64,000 nt of DNA from Pseudomonas delhiensis (GCF_900187975.1 NZ_FZPC01000001.1:310001-374000), one strand, 5' to 3'; counted from the first letter of the stretch, positions 27,020-36,959 are shown. Numbers and translations: made by a program. The notes: generated from the letters alone by a model not told the origin.

Positions 27020-27601
27020 CTACAGGCTGATCTTCGTGCCGAGCACTTCGAGGAACTTCGCCAGCCACGCCGGGTGCGCCGGCCAGGCCGGGGCGCTGAC
27101 CAGGTTGCCGTCGACGTGGGCGGCGTCCACCGGGATGTCCACGTACTCGCCGCCGGCCAGCTTCACCTCCGGGCCGCAGGCCGGGTAGGCGCTGCAGGCG
27201 CGGCCTTTCAGCACGCCGGCGGCGGCCAGCAGCTGGGCGCCGTGGCAGACCGCGGCGATGGGTTTCTTCGCGGCGTCGAAGGCCCGCACCAGCTCGATCA
27301 CCTTCGCGTTCAGGCGCAGGTACTCCGGGGCGCGGCCGCCGGGGATCAGCAGGGCGTCGTAGTCCTCGGCGCGCACGCCGGCGAAGTCGGCGTTGAGGGC
27401 GAAGTTGTGTCCCGGCTTCTCGCTGTAGGTCTGGTCGCCCTCGAAGTCGTGGATGGCGGTGCGCACGCTCTGCCCCGCCTTCTTGTCCGGGCACACCGCG
27501 TGGACGACGTGGCCGACCATCTGCAGCGCTTGGAAGGGCACCATGGTTTCGTAGTCCTCGGCGTAGTCGCCGACCAGCATCAGGATCTTCTTCGCGGCCA
27601 T
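27020..27601 (-). CDS. DJ-1/PfpI family protein
   Basis: 193 residues of the class I glutamine-amidotransferase-like fold. The nucleophile elbow is AVCHGAQLL (Cys about 107), with [13 protein letters not shown] before it and an acidic residue near the N-terminus in YAEDYET, as in PfpI-type proteins. Possible roles are protein/nucleotide deglycase, protease or stress protein. The ATG at 27601 has GGAGG upstream; the longer frame lacks coding character. It lies between the GMC gene and the RHH gene on the same strand. Confidence 0.85.
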   Translation of the reverse strand: MAAKKILMLVGDYAEDYETMVPFQALQMVGHVVHAVCPDKKAGQSVRTAIHDFEGDQTYSEKPGHNFALNADFAGVRAEDYDALLIPGGRAPEYLRLNAKVIELVRAFDAAKKPIAAVCHGAQLLAAAGVLKGRACSAYPACGPEVKLAGGEYVDIPVDAAHVDGNLVSAPAWPAHPAWLAKFLEVLGTKISL

Positions 27602-27693
27602 CGCGGCATTCCTCCGGGCAGGGCCCGGCCATGGGCGGCCGGGCATGCCAGACAGGTTAGCCACTCCCCGCCGCGGCGGGTAATAGGCCGCTA

Positions 27694-29343
27694 CTACACC
27701 GCCAGGCGCTGCGCCACTTCGGCCCGGACCTGGCGGGCATCCTCCAGGATCAGCTCGGCGCCCTTCTCCGCCACCATCATCACCGCCGCGTTGGTGTTGC
27801 CGGAGGTGACGTTGGGGAAGATCGACGCATCCACTACCCGCAGGCCCTCGATGCCGTGCACCCGCAGGCGCTTGTCGACCACCGAGGTCTGCGGGTCGGC
27901 GCCCATGGCGCAGCTGCCGCACAGGTGGTAGATGGAGCCGCAGTTCTCGCGAAAATAGCGCAGCATGGCCTCGTCGGACTGCACCGCCGCACCCGGCAGC
28001 ACCTCTTCCACGGTCACCGCCTTGAGCGCCGGCGCGCTCATGATCCTGCGGATCAGCCGGCTACCCTGGATGGCTTCGTCGATGTCCTTCTGCGTGCTCA
28101 GGTAGTTGGGGTCGATCAGCGCCGCGTCGGCCGGGTTCTTCGAGGCGATGCGCACTTCGCCGCGGCTGGTCGGGCGGCACGGGTTGAAGCACAGCAGGAA
28201 GCCCGAGTAAGGCTCCGGCTTGAGGCTGGCCTTGCTGCTCCTGGGGATCTGGTAGGACAGCGGGTTGAAGTACAGCTGCAGGTTCGGGTGCCGCTGGCTG
28301 TCGTCGCCGCGGAAGAAGCCGCCGCTCTGGTTGACGCTCATCGACAGCGGGCCCTTGCGCGTCAGCAGGTATTCCAGGCCCAGCTTCAGCTGGCCGAACA
28401 GCGAGCCGAACTCGTCGTTGAGGGTCTTGATGCCGGCCTTGTAGTAGTAGCTGACGCACAGGTGGTCCTGCAGGTTCTTGCCCACCGCCGGCAGGTGCAG
28501 CACCTCGGGGATGCGGTGCTCCTGCAGCAGTTCGCGGTCGGCCACGCCGGACAGTTGCAGCAGCTTCGGCGAATCCACCGCGCCGGCCGCCAGGATGACT
28601 TCGCGGCGGGCATGGAATTCGCGCTGCACGCCGTGCTGGCTGATGCTGACGCCGATGGCGCGCCTGTGCTCGTCGAACAGGATGCGCTCGGCCAGGGCGT
28701 GGTGCTCGATGTGCAGGTTCGGCCGGCCCAGCGCCGGGTGCAGGTAGGCGAAGCTGCTGGAGCAGCGCTGGCCATCGCGGGTGTTGACGTCGTAGATGCC
28801 GGCGCCTTCGAAGTGCTCGCCGTTGAAGTCCTCGCTGCGCGGGTAGCCCAGTTCCCCGCAGCCCTTGAGGAAGGCGTCGCAGATCGGGTGGGTGTGGCCC
28901 TTCATCGGGCTGATGCGGATCGGCCCGCTGGCGCCGTGGTACTCGCCGTCGCCCAGCGGGTGGGACTCCAGCTTGCGGAAGTACGGCAGCACCTCCTTGA
29001 ACGACCAGCCGTCGTTGCCGCCCGCCGCCCAGTCATCGAAGTCGTGGGCCTGGCCGCGCACGTAGATCATCGCGTTGATCGAGCCGGAGCCGCCCTGCAC
29101 TTTCCCGCGCGGTGCGTACAGCTGGCGACCGGCGAGTTGCGCCTGCGGCTGGCTGTAGTACATCCAGTTGTACGCCGGGTTGTAGTAGAGCTTGGCGAAG
29201 CCCACCGGCACCTTGAACCAGGGCGAGGCGTCCTTGCCGCCGGCTTCAAGCAGCAGGACGCTGTGCTCGCCGGATTCGCTCAGGCGGCTGGCCAGGATGC
29301 AGCCGGCCGAGCCGGCGCCGACGATGATGTAGTCGTATTTCAT
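27694..29343 (-). CDS. GMC-family FAD oxidoreductase (choline dehydrogenase-like)
   Basis: 549 residues. The FAD-binding GAGSAG lies at 9-14; GMC signature 1 is in [18 protein letters not shown] and signature 2 in [14 protein letters not shown]. The catalytic His/Asn region is [12 protein letters not shown] and [21 protein letters not shown]. It oxidises an alcohol to an aldehyde. Last gene of the operon running from the LysR at 34571, 52 nt after the enolase-superfamily gene. With the aldehyde dehydrogenase of the same operon it could convert an alcohol through aldehyde to acid; the substrate is unknown. Confidence 0.88.
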   Translation of the reverse strand: MKYDYIIVGAGSAGCILASRLSESGEHSVLLLEAGGKDASPWFKVPVGFAKLYYNPAYNWMYYSQPQAQLAGRQLYAPRGKVQGGSGSINAMIYVRGQAHDFDDWAAGGNDGWSFKEVLPYFRKLESHPLGDGEYHGASGPIRISPMKGHTHPICDAFLKGCGELGYPRSEDFNGEHFEGAGIYDVNTRDGQRCSSSFAYLHPALGRPNLHIEHHALAERILFDEHRRAIGVSISQHGVQREFHARREVILAAGAVDSPKLLQLSGVADRELLQEHRIPEVLHLPAVGKNLQDHLCVSYYYKAGIKTLNDEFGSLFGQLKLGLEYLLTRKGPLSMSVNQSGGFFRGDDSQRHPNLQLYFNPLSYQIPRSSKASLKPEPYSGFLLCFNPCRPTSRGEVRIASKNPADAALIDPNYLSTQKDIDEAIQGSRLIRRIMSAPALKAVTVEEVLPGAAVQSDEAMLRYFRENCGSIYHLCGSCAMGADPQTSVVDKRLRVHGIEGLRVVDASIFPNVTSGNTNAAVMMVAEKGAELILEDARQVRAEVAQRLAV

Positions 29344-29395
29344 GAATCTCGTACCGCAAGTGAGGGGGCCCGCGCCGGCCGGCGCGGGCGCGGGG

Positions 29396-30613
29396 TCAGC
29401 CCTTGGCCGGGGCGGTGTCCTTGACGTCCACCGGGTCCGGGCCCATCTGCAGGTGCAGCCGCTCGCCGGTGTAGGGGGAATGCCGGCGCACCACGTCCAT
29501 GTCCAGCTCCACGCCCAGGCCGGGCTCGCTGGAGGGGATGATGTAGCCGTCTTCCCAGTGCAGCGGCTGCTTGAGGATTTCCGCGTGGAAACCGTCCCAG
29601 GTGCCGATGCTTTCCTGGATCAGGAAGTTCGGCGTGCAGGCCGCCAGTTGGAAGCTGGCCGCGGCGCCGATGGGGCCGTTGTACAGGTGCGGGGCGATCT
29701 GCGCGTAGAAGGCCTCGGCCATGGACGCGATCTTCTTGCCTTCCAGCAGGCCACCGCAGCGCCCCAGGTTCATCTGCAGGATGGAGGCGCCGCCGGCCTG
29801 CAACAGGCGGAAGAACTCGTACTTGGTGGTCAGCCGCTCGCCGGTGGCGATGGGGATGCTGGTCTTGGCCGCGACCTGGCCCATGGCCTCTTCCTGGCCC
29901 GGCGGAACCGGCTCCTCGAACCACAGCGGGTCGTACTTCTCCAGGCGCCTGGCGAGGCGGATGGCCGAGGACGGCACCATCTGTCCGTGGCTGCCGAACA
30001 ACAGGTCGCACTGGTTGCCCACCGCTTCGCGGACCTTGCGGCAGAAAGTTTCGCAGCGCTCCAGCACCTCCAGCGACAACTGGTGGCCGGAGAACGCGGT
30101 GTAGGGCCCGGCCGGGTCGAACTTCAGCGCGGTGAAGCCCAGGTTCATGTTCTGCACCGCGCATTCGGCGGCCAGGTCCGGGTCGGAGTAGTCGTACTCG
30201 CCCCGGGCGTTCTTCGGGTACAGGTAGGTGTAGGAGCGCAGGCGTTCGTGGACCTTGCCGCCGAGCAGTTCGTACACCGGCTTGTTCGCCGCCTTGCCGA
30301 TGATGTCCCAGCAGGCCATTTCCAGGCCGCTGACCACGCCCATCATGGTCAGGTCCGGGCGCTGGGTGAAGCCGCTGGAATAGGCGCGCCGGAAGAAGCG
30401 CTCGATGTGGTGCGGGTCCTGGTCCAGCAGGTAGCGCTGGAACACGTCCTCGATCACCGGGACCATGGCCCTGGGGTGGAAGGTGGCGGCGTAGATCTCG
30501 CCGACGCCCTCGATGCCGCAGTCGGTCTTGAGGGTCACGAACAGCCAGTACATGCCGCCGACATGCGGCGGCGGGACGGCGACCACGTGGGTCTGCAGGG
30601 AGACGACTTTCAT
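29396..30613 (-). CDS. Enolase-superfamily sugar-acid dehydratase (mandelate racemase/muconate lactonizing type)
   Basis: 405 residues. Metal ligands expected for the family are seen as Asp in CDLLFGSHGQ, Glu in WFEEPVPP and Glu in IATGERLTT; the His acid/base of the C-terminal side is in QIAPHLYNGP. LKFDPAGPYTAF carries the Lys of the second active-site strand. The pattern fits the acid-sugar dehydratase group rather than true mandelate racemase. Start ATG overlaps the MFS stop by 4 nt, so both are translationally coupled. Likely dehydrates an aldonic or similar hydroxy acid brought in by the MFS carrier. Confidence 0.82.
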   Translation of the reverse strand: MKVVSLQTHVVAVPPPHVGGMYWLFVTLKTDCGIEGVGEIYAATFHPRAMVPVIEDVFQRYLLDQDPHHIERFFRRAYSSGFTQRPDLTMMGVVSGLEMACWDIIGKAANKPVYELLGGKVHERLRSYTYLYPKNARGEYDYSDPDLAAECAVQNMNLGFTALKFDPAGPYTAFSGHQLSLEVLERCETFCRKVREAVGNQCDLLFGSHGQMVPSSAIRLARRLEKYDPLWFEEPVPPGQEEAMGQVAAKTSIPIATGERLTTKYEFFRLLQAGGASILQMNLGRCGGLLEGKKIASMAEAFYAQIAPHLYNGPIGAAASFQLAACTPNFLIQESIGTWDGFHAEILKQPLHWEDGYIIPSSEPGLGVELDMDVVRRHSPYTGERLHLQMGPDPVDVKDTAPAKG

Positions 30614-31908
30614 GCTTGGCGCGCTCTCTTGTCGATACGTTTCTTCAGGATCAGGGTGGCGACCACGCCCAGCAGGCCCACCGCCACGACGTAGGAGAAG
30701 TAGATCTGGTAGCCGACGAAGCCGGGGAAGCGGTCGGTGATCCAGCCATTGAGCAGCGGCAGGAAGACGTCCGGCGAGTAGCCCACCAGGGAGATGATGC
30801 CGATGGCCAGGCCGGTGACCCGCAGGGGGATGTGGCAGTCGTCGAGGATGGCCCAGTACAGCCCGCGGATGGCGTAGGTCATCAGGCCGATGAAGATCAC
30901 CAGGAACACCAGCACGCCCAGCACGTGCAGGCTCGGCAGCAGCACCAGGCCGAGCATGCCCAGGGCCGAGAGCAGCATGGCCCAGGTCAGCACGCCGGTC
31001 CGGGAGAAGCGGTCGCCCAGCCAGCCGCCGCCGATGCCGCCCAGCGGGCGCATCCACAGCTTGATGGTGGTGATCAGCCCGGCCATGGTGGCGCTGAGGC
31101 CGAAGCCGCCTTCCTGCAGGTAGGCCGAGAAGCTGTAGGTGGCCCAGAAGAAGTGGTAGCCGCAGAAGACGATGGCGGTCACCAGCCACAACTCGGGGAT
31201 GCGCGCCAGGGTGCGCAGGTCCTGCCACAGGTTGCCCTTCTCGATGGCCGCTTCGCCACGCGCGCCCCGGGGGTCGCGCAGCAGCATCAGCGCGGCGCCG
31301 AGGGCGATGCAGCAGGCGGCGTAGAAGTGGATGACCAGTTGCAGGCCCTCGGCGTTGCGCTCGCCACGGGTTTCGGTGACGTAGGCGAACAGCGCGATGG
31401 CCACGGTGGCCAGCAGCGCTTCCACCAGCCCGCGGCCGCCGTCGAGCACGCCGAAGAAGCGGCCCTGCTCGTCGTCGCCGGCGAGCATCTTCACCCGCTT
31501 GATCAGCGAGGCCCAGAAGGTCAGCCCGGTGCTGATGCCGAAGCCGCAGAAGATCGCCAGCAGCGCCGGGAAGCCGGGCAGTTGCGCGTACCACAGGCCC
31601 AGCGCGCCGGTGCCCAGCAGCGAGAAGCCGATGAGGAAGCGCGGGGCGATGCGGTCGGCCAGCCAGCCGCTGGGCAGGTAGCTGAGCAGGAAGGCGGTGC
31701 CGAGGATGGAATACAGGTAGCCCAGCTCGCTGTTGCTGATGGCCAGGGCCTCGAGCATGGTGCTCTGGTACACCTGGCGTAGGTAGAGCATGGGGTAGAT
31801 GGCGCCGGCGGCGAGCACCAGCAGGGCCAGTTGCAGGTAGCGGGACAGGTTGGCGCTGGACGGAACGGCCATGGGCATGGCCTCTGCACTTATTGTTTTT
31901 TTCATCAT
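30610..31908 (-). CDS. MFS transporter
   Basis: About 432 residues from ATG-ATG at 31908/31905, twelve predicted membrane helices. Loop 2-3 motif PSGWLADRIAPRFLIG and the later GGGWLGDRFSRTGVL are typical major-facilitator signatures. The gene order (aldehyde dehydrogenase, MFS, dehydratase, GMC) suggests it imports the organic acid or polyol used by the operon. Start is uncertain by up to eight codons; the ribosome site is weak. Confidence 0.85.
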   Translation of the reverse strand: MMKKTISAEAMPMAVPSSANLSRYLQLALLVLAAGAIYPMLYLRQVYQSTMLEALAISNSELGYLYSILGTAFLLSYLPSGWLADRIAPRFLIGFSLLGTGALGLWYAQLPGFPALLAIFCGFGISTGLTFWASLIKRVKMLAGDDEQGRFFGVLDGGRGLVEALLATVAIALFAYVTETRGERNAEGLQLVIHFYAACCIALGAALMLLRDPRGARGEAAIEKGNLWQDLRTLARIPELWLVTAIVFCGYHFFWATYSFSAYLQEGGFGLSATMAGLITTIKLWMRPLGGIGGGWLGDRFSRTGVLTWAMLLSALGMLGLVLLPSLHVLGVLVFLVIFIGLMTYAIRGLYWAILDDCHIPLRVTGLAIGIISLVGYSPDVFLPLLNGWITDRFPGFVGYQIYFSYVVAVGLLGVVATLILKKRIDKRARQA

Positions 31909-31993
31909 GCGTCTCGTGGCCGGCGCGGGCACCGGCGGGTTGTCGGAAAAGCGCGGCGCGCGCCGGGCGCAGGCAGGCGCCCGGCGCGGCTCG

Positions 31994-33418
31994 TCAGTAC
32001 TTCAGGACCACCAGGCGGGTCTGGGTGAACTCCAGCATCCCGTGCTTGCCGTCGTCGCCGCCCAGGCCCGAGCGCTTCCAGCCGGCGTGATAGCCCTGGT
32101 AGGGGTCGGCGGGGGTACGGTTGACGTACAGCTCGCCGGCCTCGATGGCGTTGGCCACCTTCATCGCCGTGCGGTAGTTCTCGCTGTAGAGCACCGAGGC
32201 CAGGCCGAACTGGTGGTCGTTGGCCATGGCCAGGGCGTCGTCGAGGGTCTCGTAGCGCAGCACCGGCAGCACCGGGCCGAAGATTTCCTCCTGGACGATC
32301 TCCATGTCCTGGCGGCACTCGCTCAGCAGGGTGGCCGGGTAGAAGTGCCCCGGCCCTTCCGGCAGCACGCCGCCGCATTCCAGGCGCGCGCCTTCGGCCA
32401 GGGCGCGCCGCACCTTGGCGTGGACGTCCTGGCGCGCGCGGGCGTTGACCAGCGGGCCCATGCGCGAAGCGTCCTCGGCGCGGTCGCCGATGCGCACGGC
32501 GGCGAGCTTCTCGCGCAGCAGGGCGAGGAAGCGGTCGTGCACGCCGGCCTGCACGTACACGCGCTCGATGGCGGTGCACAGCTGGCCGCAGTGGGTGGTC
32601 TTGGACGCGGCGATGGCGCTGGCGGCCTGCTCCAGGTCGGCGTCGGCCTCGATGATCGCCGGGGTCTTGCCGCCCAGCTCCAGGGACGGCTTGGCGATGT
32701 TGGCCTTGCAGTAGTCGAGCACGGTGCGCCCGGCGCCGACGCTGCCGGTCAGGGTGATCATGCCCACCGCCGGGTGCTGGCAGAGGCTGGCAGCCACCTC
32801 GTGGACCATGGTCAGCACGTTGAACACGCCGGCTGGCAGCTCGGCCTCGGCGGCGGCGCGGGCGATCTCGAAGGCCGAGGTCGGGGTGTTGTTGCTCGGC
32901 CGCACCACCACGGTATTGCCGGCGATCAGCGCCGGGGCGACCTTGCGCAGCAGGGTGTAGACCGGATAGTTGAAGGGGATCAGGCAGGCCACCACGCCGA
33001 TCGGCTCGCGCTGCAGCAGGATGGTCTCGTCGCGCGAGTCGCTGGGGATCACCTCGCCTTCGATGCGCCGCGCCCACTCGGCGTGGTAGCGGGTGATCTG
33101 CGCGGCGTAGAACGCTTCGCTGGTGGCGTCCTGCACGCTCTTGCCGGACTCGCGGGCCAGCGCCGCGCCGATGCCCGCGGCGTTGCGCTCGATGGCCTCG
33201 GCGAAGCGCCGCAGGTGCTCGCCGCGCTCGATGGCCGGCAGCCTGGCCCAGTCGCGCTGGGCGCGTTGCGCGGCTTCGACCGCGCTCAGCACCTCGGCCT
33301 CGGTGGCCGCCGGCACTTCGGCGATGCAGGCCCCGGTGGCCGGGTCGAACACGGCGATGCGCGCGGCCACGCCGCAGTCGTGGAAACGGCCGTCGATGAA
33401 GTTCTGGTCAGTACGCAT
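31994..33418 (-). CDS. NAD(P)-dependent aldehyde dehydrogenase
   Basis: 474 residues from the second ATG (33418), which has AGGA about eight bases upstream. Family landmarks: FNYPVYTLLRKVAPAL, the NAD loop TGSVGAGRTV, general-base Glu in LELGGKTP and the nucleophile Cys in HCGQLCTAIERV, plus EEIFGPVLPV. Nearest to lactaldehyde/glycolaldehyde-type dehydrogenases, but the substrate is not fixed by sequence. First enzyme of the operon after the LysR gene; a 44-bp block shared with the porin promoter lies about 160-200 bases upstream. Confidence 0.88.
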   Translation of the reverse strand: MRTDQNFIDGRFHDCGVAARIAVFDPATGACIAEVPAATEAEVLSAVEAAQRAQRDWARLPAIERGEHLRRFAEAIERNAAGIGAALARESGKSVQDATSEAFYAAQITRYHAEWARRIEGEVIPSDSRDETILLQREPIGVVACLIPFNYPVYTLLRKVAPALIAGNTVVVRPSNNTPTSAFEIARAAAEAELPAGVFNVLTMVHEVAASLCQHPAVGMITLTGSVGAGRTVLDYCKANIAKPSLELGGKTPAIIEADADLEQAASAIAASKTTHCGQLCTAIERVYVQAGVHDRFLALLREKLAAVRIGDRAEDASRMGPLVNARARQDVHAKVRRALAEGARLECGGVLPEGPGHFYPATLLSECRQDMEIVQEEIFGPVLPVLRYETLDDALAMANDHQFGLASVLYSENYRTAMKVANAIEAGELYVNRTPADPYQGYHAGWKRSGLGGDDGKHGMLEFTQTRLVVLKY

Positions 33419-33575
33419 GGGCATTCCTGTGGTTCAAGCAGCGCGGTGGCGGAGGAACGACAGGCGGAGCGCGGGGCGGGCGCGAAGCCGCGCCGGCAGG
33501 CGGGTGCGGGCAGGCATGGGGCAACACTCTTGTCGTTCTTGGATGGGCCAAGTTTCGACAGGCGCAGCAGGCCGG

Positions 33576-33619
33576 ACAAACGATTAATAACGCCGGGTAA
33601 CCTGCATTTTTCGCATGTT
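33576..33619. promoter_or_regulatory. 44-bp conserved block, copy 1 (upstream of aldehyde dehydrogenase)
   Basis: ACAAACGATTAATAACGCCG...AACC and CGCATGTT, spaced exactly as in copy 2 at 35955-35998. A second shared word, CTTGTCGTTNTT, lies at 33529-33540 (and 35871-35882). Likely binding or promoter sites of one regulon. Confidence 0.65.
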
Positions 33620-33627
33620 ACCCGGCG
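33591..33627 (-). terminator. Hairpin just after the LysR gene
   Basis: 11-bp perfect stem CGCCGGGTAAC / GTTACCCGGCG starting six bases past the LysR stop, followed on the minus strand by TTATTAAT. It overlaps the conserved 44-bp block, so it may be a terminator, an operator, or both. Confidence 0.5.
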
Positions 33628-33632
33628 GCGCT

Positions 33633-34571
33633 TCAGCGCGGGCTGACGATGTGCGCGGCGTTGTCCAGGCTGCGCTCGGCCAGGCGCACCTCCTCCAGCA
33701 GCCAGTCGCGGAAGCGCTCCACGTGCTCCGGCAGTTCCTGCCCCGGGCGGCTCACCCACCAGTAGGACTGGTGGCCATCCACCTGCACGTCGAGCAGTTG
33801 CACCAGCTGCCCGGCCACCAGTTCGCGGGCCACCATCTGGCGGTCGGCCATGGTCACGCCCAGGCCATCGATGGCGGCGCGGATGGCCATGTCCAGCAGG
33901 TCGAACTCGTAGCCGCCCTGCAGGTCGACGCCCTGGATCTTCGCCGCGTCCAGCCAGTGGCGCCAGGTCAGGTAGCGCTGGTCGTCGCGGGCCAGCACGT
34001 GCAGCAGGGTCATGCCGTTCAGCTCCAGGCCCTGTTCCTCGCGCTGCGCCAGCAGGCCCGGCGCGCACACGGCGATGTGCTTCTCGTGCATCAGCAGCGA
34101 GCTGTCCAGGCCCTCCCACTCGCCGTTGCCGAAGCGGATGGCGCAGTCCAGGGTGCCGGTCTCGGCCAGGCTGTCCTGCAGGTGCGTGGTGAGGGTGACC
34201 TCCAGCCCCGGGTGGGCCTCGCGCAGGCGCCCCAGGCGCGGCAGCAGCCAGCGGCTGGCGAAGGTCGGCGGGGCGTTCAGGCGCAGGCGGTTGAGGTGCT
34301 GGCGCTGCTGGATGCCGCGCACCGTCAGCTCGATGCGGTCGAACGACTGCTGCAGCGCGCGCAGCAGCATGCGCCCGGCGTCGGTCAGCTGCAGGTGATG
34401 GTGGCGGCGCTGCAGCAGCGGCTCGCCGAGTTGCTCCTCGAGCTGGCGCACCTGGCGGCTGACCGCGCTCTGGGTGACGTTGAGCAATTCGGCGGCACGG
34501 GTGAAGCTGCCGGTGCTGCCGGCCACCTCGAACGCCTTGAGTGCATTGAGCGCCGGGATCTTGCGCTTCAT
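33633..34571 (-). CDS. LysR-family regulator (GcvA-like) of the aldehyde dehydrogenase operon
   Basis: 312 residues from ATG 34571. The winged helix-turn-helix is FTRAAELLNVTQSAVSRQVRQLE (about 23-45); the effector domain follows with PPTFASRWLLPRL, typical of GcvA-type LysR proteins. It is closely similar in layout and wording to the LysR at 36084 (both with TFASRWL/TWGTRWL and CAIRFG/CRIRFG), so they look like paralogues. It lies between the porin and the catabolic genes, same strand. Confidence 0.9.
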   Translation of the reverse strand: MKRKIPALNALKAFEVAGSTGSFTRAAELLNVTQSAVSRQVRQLEEQLGEPLLQRRHHHLQLTDAGRMLLRALQQSFDRIELTVRGIQQRQHLNRLRLNAPPTFASRWLLPRLGRLREAHPGLEVTLTTHLQDSLAETGTLDCAIRFGNGEWEGLDSSLLMHEKHIAVCAPGLLAQREEQGLELNGMTLLHVLARDDQRYLTWRHWLDAAKIQGVDLQGGYEFDLLDMAIRAAIDGLGVTMADRQMVARELVAGQLVQLLDVQVDGHQSYWWVSRPGQELPEHVERFRDWLLEEVRLAERSLDNAAHIVSPR

Positions 34572-34666
34572 CGCTGGCCCTCCCCTCGCGCCCCCCGTTG
34601 GACGCGGCATGCGCATTGGAGTATGGCAGCGGCCCCGGAGTCACCGGGACCGCCGCCGAGGCTCAC

Positions 34667-35842
34667 TCAGAAGTAATAACCGACGTTGGCGTACAGCTGG
34701 TTCTCCCAGTGGTCGGTGCCGCCCCGGGCCAGGCTGTCGGTGTAGCTGCTGCCGCCGATGTAGGGGTCGTTGCGGCCGTTGAGCCACTCCACGGCGATGT
34801 AGAAGGAGCGCACCGAGAAGGAGGTGCCGAGGATGAAGCGCTCGGAGGCGTCGAAGCCAGTGGCCGACTTGTCGAAGCGGCTGTAGTTGCCGTAGACCTT
34901 CATGCCGCTCACCCAGCCGCCGACGAAGGTGCCGGGGAAGCTGTAGCTGAGGTCGCCGACGTAGAGGTTGCCGCGGCTGGCGACGTTGAAGGTGCCGTCG
35001 TAGCCGCCGAAGCTGACCACCTCGTCGCTGCCCGGGTTGCGCGGCGACATCTGCTGGCGCCCGGCCTGCAGCTGCACGCTCCAGGGGCCGTTCTGCCCCA
35101 GGTAGTGCAGGGCGTAGGCGTTGCGCCGGCCGGCGTCGTGGGTGTCCTTGTTCTCCAGGCGCGAGGTCAGCGCGGAAACCCCGACCTCGGATTTCCACTC
35201 GCCCAGCTGCAGCGAGCGCGCCAGGCGGGCCACCACGATCTGCCGCTCCTGGTTGCGGGTACCCTCGGGCACGTAGTCGTCGGCGGAGGTCACCACCGTC
35301 GAGTAGGTGCTGCCGTTGCTGGTGCCGCGCCCCGGCCAGGCCGGGCGGCCGTACAGACCCGCCTGCAGGTTCCAGTCGCCCTGCTGCTGGATGTACTTGG
35401 CGCCCACCGCCGAGACGTCCTCCAGGCCCACCACGTTGCCGAGGGTCTCGTAGAAAGTGCTGCCGAAGTACGGCTGCAGGCCGAAGGGGACCTGGTTGAG
35501 GCCGACCTGCACCTGGCGATCGGCATCGAAGCGGTAGCCGACCCAGGCATATTCGGCGAAGGCGACGTCGCCGATGTGGTCGGTGTACTGGTAGGGGTAC
35601 TGCTTGCCGTAGAAGCGGTAGCGCGCCGCGCCTATCCAGCTGTCGGAGGTATAGGTGGCGCGCAGCATCAGGGTGTCGAAGCCGGCCTTGTCGATGTCGC
35701 GGTCCGGGTCGTGGTCGAAGCGCGCGCGGATGGCGCCGCCGACGTCGAGTTCGTCCGTCACCGGCACCGCCAGGGCGGCGGCGCTGCAGGTCAGCAGGAC
35801 GGGAAACAGCAGGTGCGCACAGCGGCGCGGCAGGGGAAACAT
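34667..35842 (-). CDS. Outer-membrane porin
   Basis: 391 residues from ATG 35842. Signal peptide (about 1-25, LLFPVLLTCSAAALA) then a beta-barrel pattern of alternating residues with many aromatic girdle positions, ending in the outer-membrane signature NVGYYF with C-terminal Phe. DVGGAIRARFDHDPDRD opens the barrel. The family is not certain; it resembles substrate-specific porins of Pseudomonas but I would not call it OprD. Transcribed toward the LysR/aldehyde dehydrogenase operon and divergent from the second LysR gene; probably the outer-membrane port for the same substrate. Confidence 0.75.
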   Translation of the reverse strand: MFPLPRRCAHLLFPVLLTCSAAALAVPVTDELDVGGAIRARFDHDPDRDIDKAGFDTLMLRATYTSDSWIGAARYRFYGKQYPYQYTDHIGDVAFAEYAWVGYRFDADRQVQVGLNQVPFGLQPYFGSTFYETLGNVVGLEDVSAVGAKYIQQQGDWNLQAGLYGRPAWPGRGTSNGSTYSTVVTSADDYVPEGTRNQERQIVVARLARSLQLGEWKSEVGVSALTSRLENKDTHDAGRRNAYALHYLGQNGPWSVQLQAGRQQMSPRNPGSDEVVSFGGYDGTFNVASRGNLYVGDLSYSFPGTFVGGWVSGMKVYGNYSRFDKSATGFDASERFILGTSFSVRSFYIAVEWLNGRNDPYIGGSSYTDSLARGGTDHWENQLYANVGYYF

Positions 35843-35954
35843 GGCCACAATGGAAAGCCTCGGCGAAGTTCTTGTCGTTATTCGGCGCACCCGGCGCGGA
35901 CACTCCCCCCACACCTTGTGCGCGGCCGAAACTAGCCGCTGGCGCGAACCGCGC

Positions 35955-35998
35955 ACAAACGACTAAATCGCCGGGCGAACCGGAGAAAAACGCATGTT
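35955..35998. promoter_or_regulatory. 44-bp conserved block, copy 2 (porin / LysR intergenic region)
   Basis: ACAAACGACTAAATCGCCGG...AACC and CGCATGTT with the same overall spacing as copy 1 at 33576. It lies 113 bases upstream of the porin start and 86 bases before the divergent LysR start. Confidence 0.65.
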
Positions 35999-36083
35999 TG
36001 TGGGACCTGCCCCGGCGCTAGAATCGACGCACCACGACCAGCCCGCGCGCGCCACCCCGCGCCCCCCTTTCGGAAGCCGCCCC

Positions 36084-36959
36084 ATGCGCAGCCTGCCGCC
36101 CCTGAACATGCTCCGGGTCTTCGAGGAAGTCGCCCACCACCGCAGCTTCAACCGCGCCGCCGAGGCGCTCAACGTCACCCAGGGCGCGGTGAGCCGGCAG
36201 ATCAAGCAACTGGAGGACTACCTGGGCGTCAGCCTGTTCGTGCGCACGCCCCGCGGCCTGAGCCTCACCGAGGCCGGCGGCGCCCTGGCGCCGCACCTGG
36301 GCGAGGCCTTCGAGCGCATCGAGCGCGCCCTGCAGGCGGTGCGCGTGCCCAACCTGCGCCAGCGCCTGCGCATCCTCGCCCCGCCCACCTGGGGCACGCG
36401 CTGGCTGTCGCCGCGCCTGCGCAGCTTCCTGCAGCGCTACCCGGACATCAGCCTGAGCGTGACCAACGCCCAGGACCCGGACAACCCCGGCGAACTGGAC
36501 TGCCGCATCCGCTTCGGCCTGCAAGCCGCCCCCCACTGCCACAGCCACCTGCTGGTGATGGAACGGCACATCGCCGTGGCCAGCCCGGAGCTGTTCGACG
36601 GCGAGCGCGCGCCGGAGCTGGACGCCCACCCGCTGCTGCACATCCTCCACGAGGGCAAGCGCCTGAAGGTCTGGGAGAACTGGCTGGAAGCCGTGGGCCG
36701 CAACGACGTCGACGCCGGCAGCGGCATCGAGTTCAGCACCCTCGACCAGGTCATCCACACCGCCCTGGGCGGCGGCGGCCTGGCGGTGATCGACCGACAG
36801 ATGATCGAGCGCGAACTGGCCGCCGGCAGCCTGCTGCCGATCACCCCGGTGGAAGTGATCGGCCCCTACGGCTACTGGCTGGACATCCCCACGGACAAGC
36901 GCGGCCTGTCCAAGGTACAGCGCTTCCAGGAGTGGCTGGAATTGGTGAGCAACCCCTAG
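36084..36959 (+). CDS. LysR-family regulator (GcvA-like), divergent from porin gene
   Basis: 291 residues from ATG 36084 (MRSLPPLNMLRVFEEVAHHRSF); the longer frame start at 35994 would run through the shared promoter element. Helix-turn-helix FNRAAEALNVTQGAVSRQIKQLE (about 21-43), effector domain with PPTWGTRWLSPRL. Probably controls the porin gene and, through the shared 44-bp block, the catabolic operon. Paralogue of the LysR at 33633. Confidence 0.9.
   Translation: MRSLPPLNMLRVFEEVAHHRSFNRAAEALNVTQGAVSRQIKQLEDYLGVSLFVRTPRGLSLTEAGGALAPHLGEAFERIERALQAVRVPNLRQRLRILAPPTWGTRWLSPRLRSFLQRYPDISLSVTNAQDPDNPGELDCRIRFGLQAAPHCHSHLLVMERHIAVASPELFDGERAPELDAHPLLHILHEGKRLKVWENWLEAVGRNDVDAGSGIEFSTLDQVIHTALGGGGLAVIDRQMIERELAAGSLLPITPVEVIGPYGYWLDIPTDKRGLSKVQRFQEWLELVSNP

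Noticed and set aside
34667-35842. OprD assignment for the porin
   Set aside because: Signal peptide and terminal Phe show a barrel, but I could not find OprD-type wording, so the family was left open.
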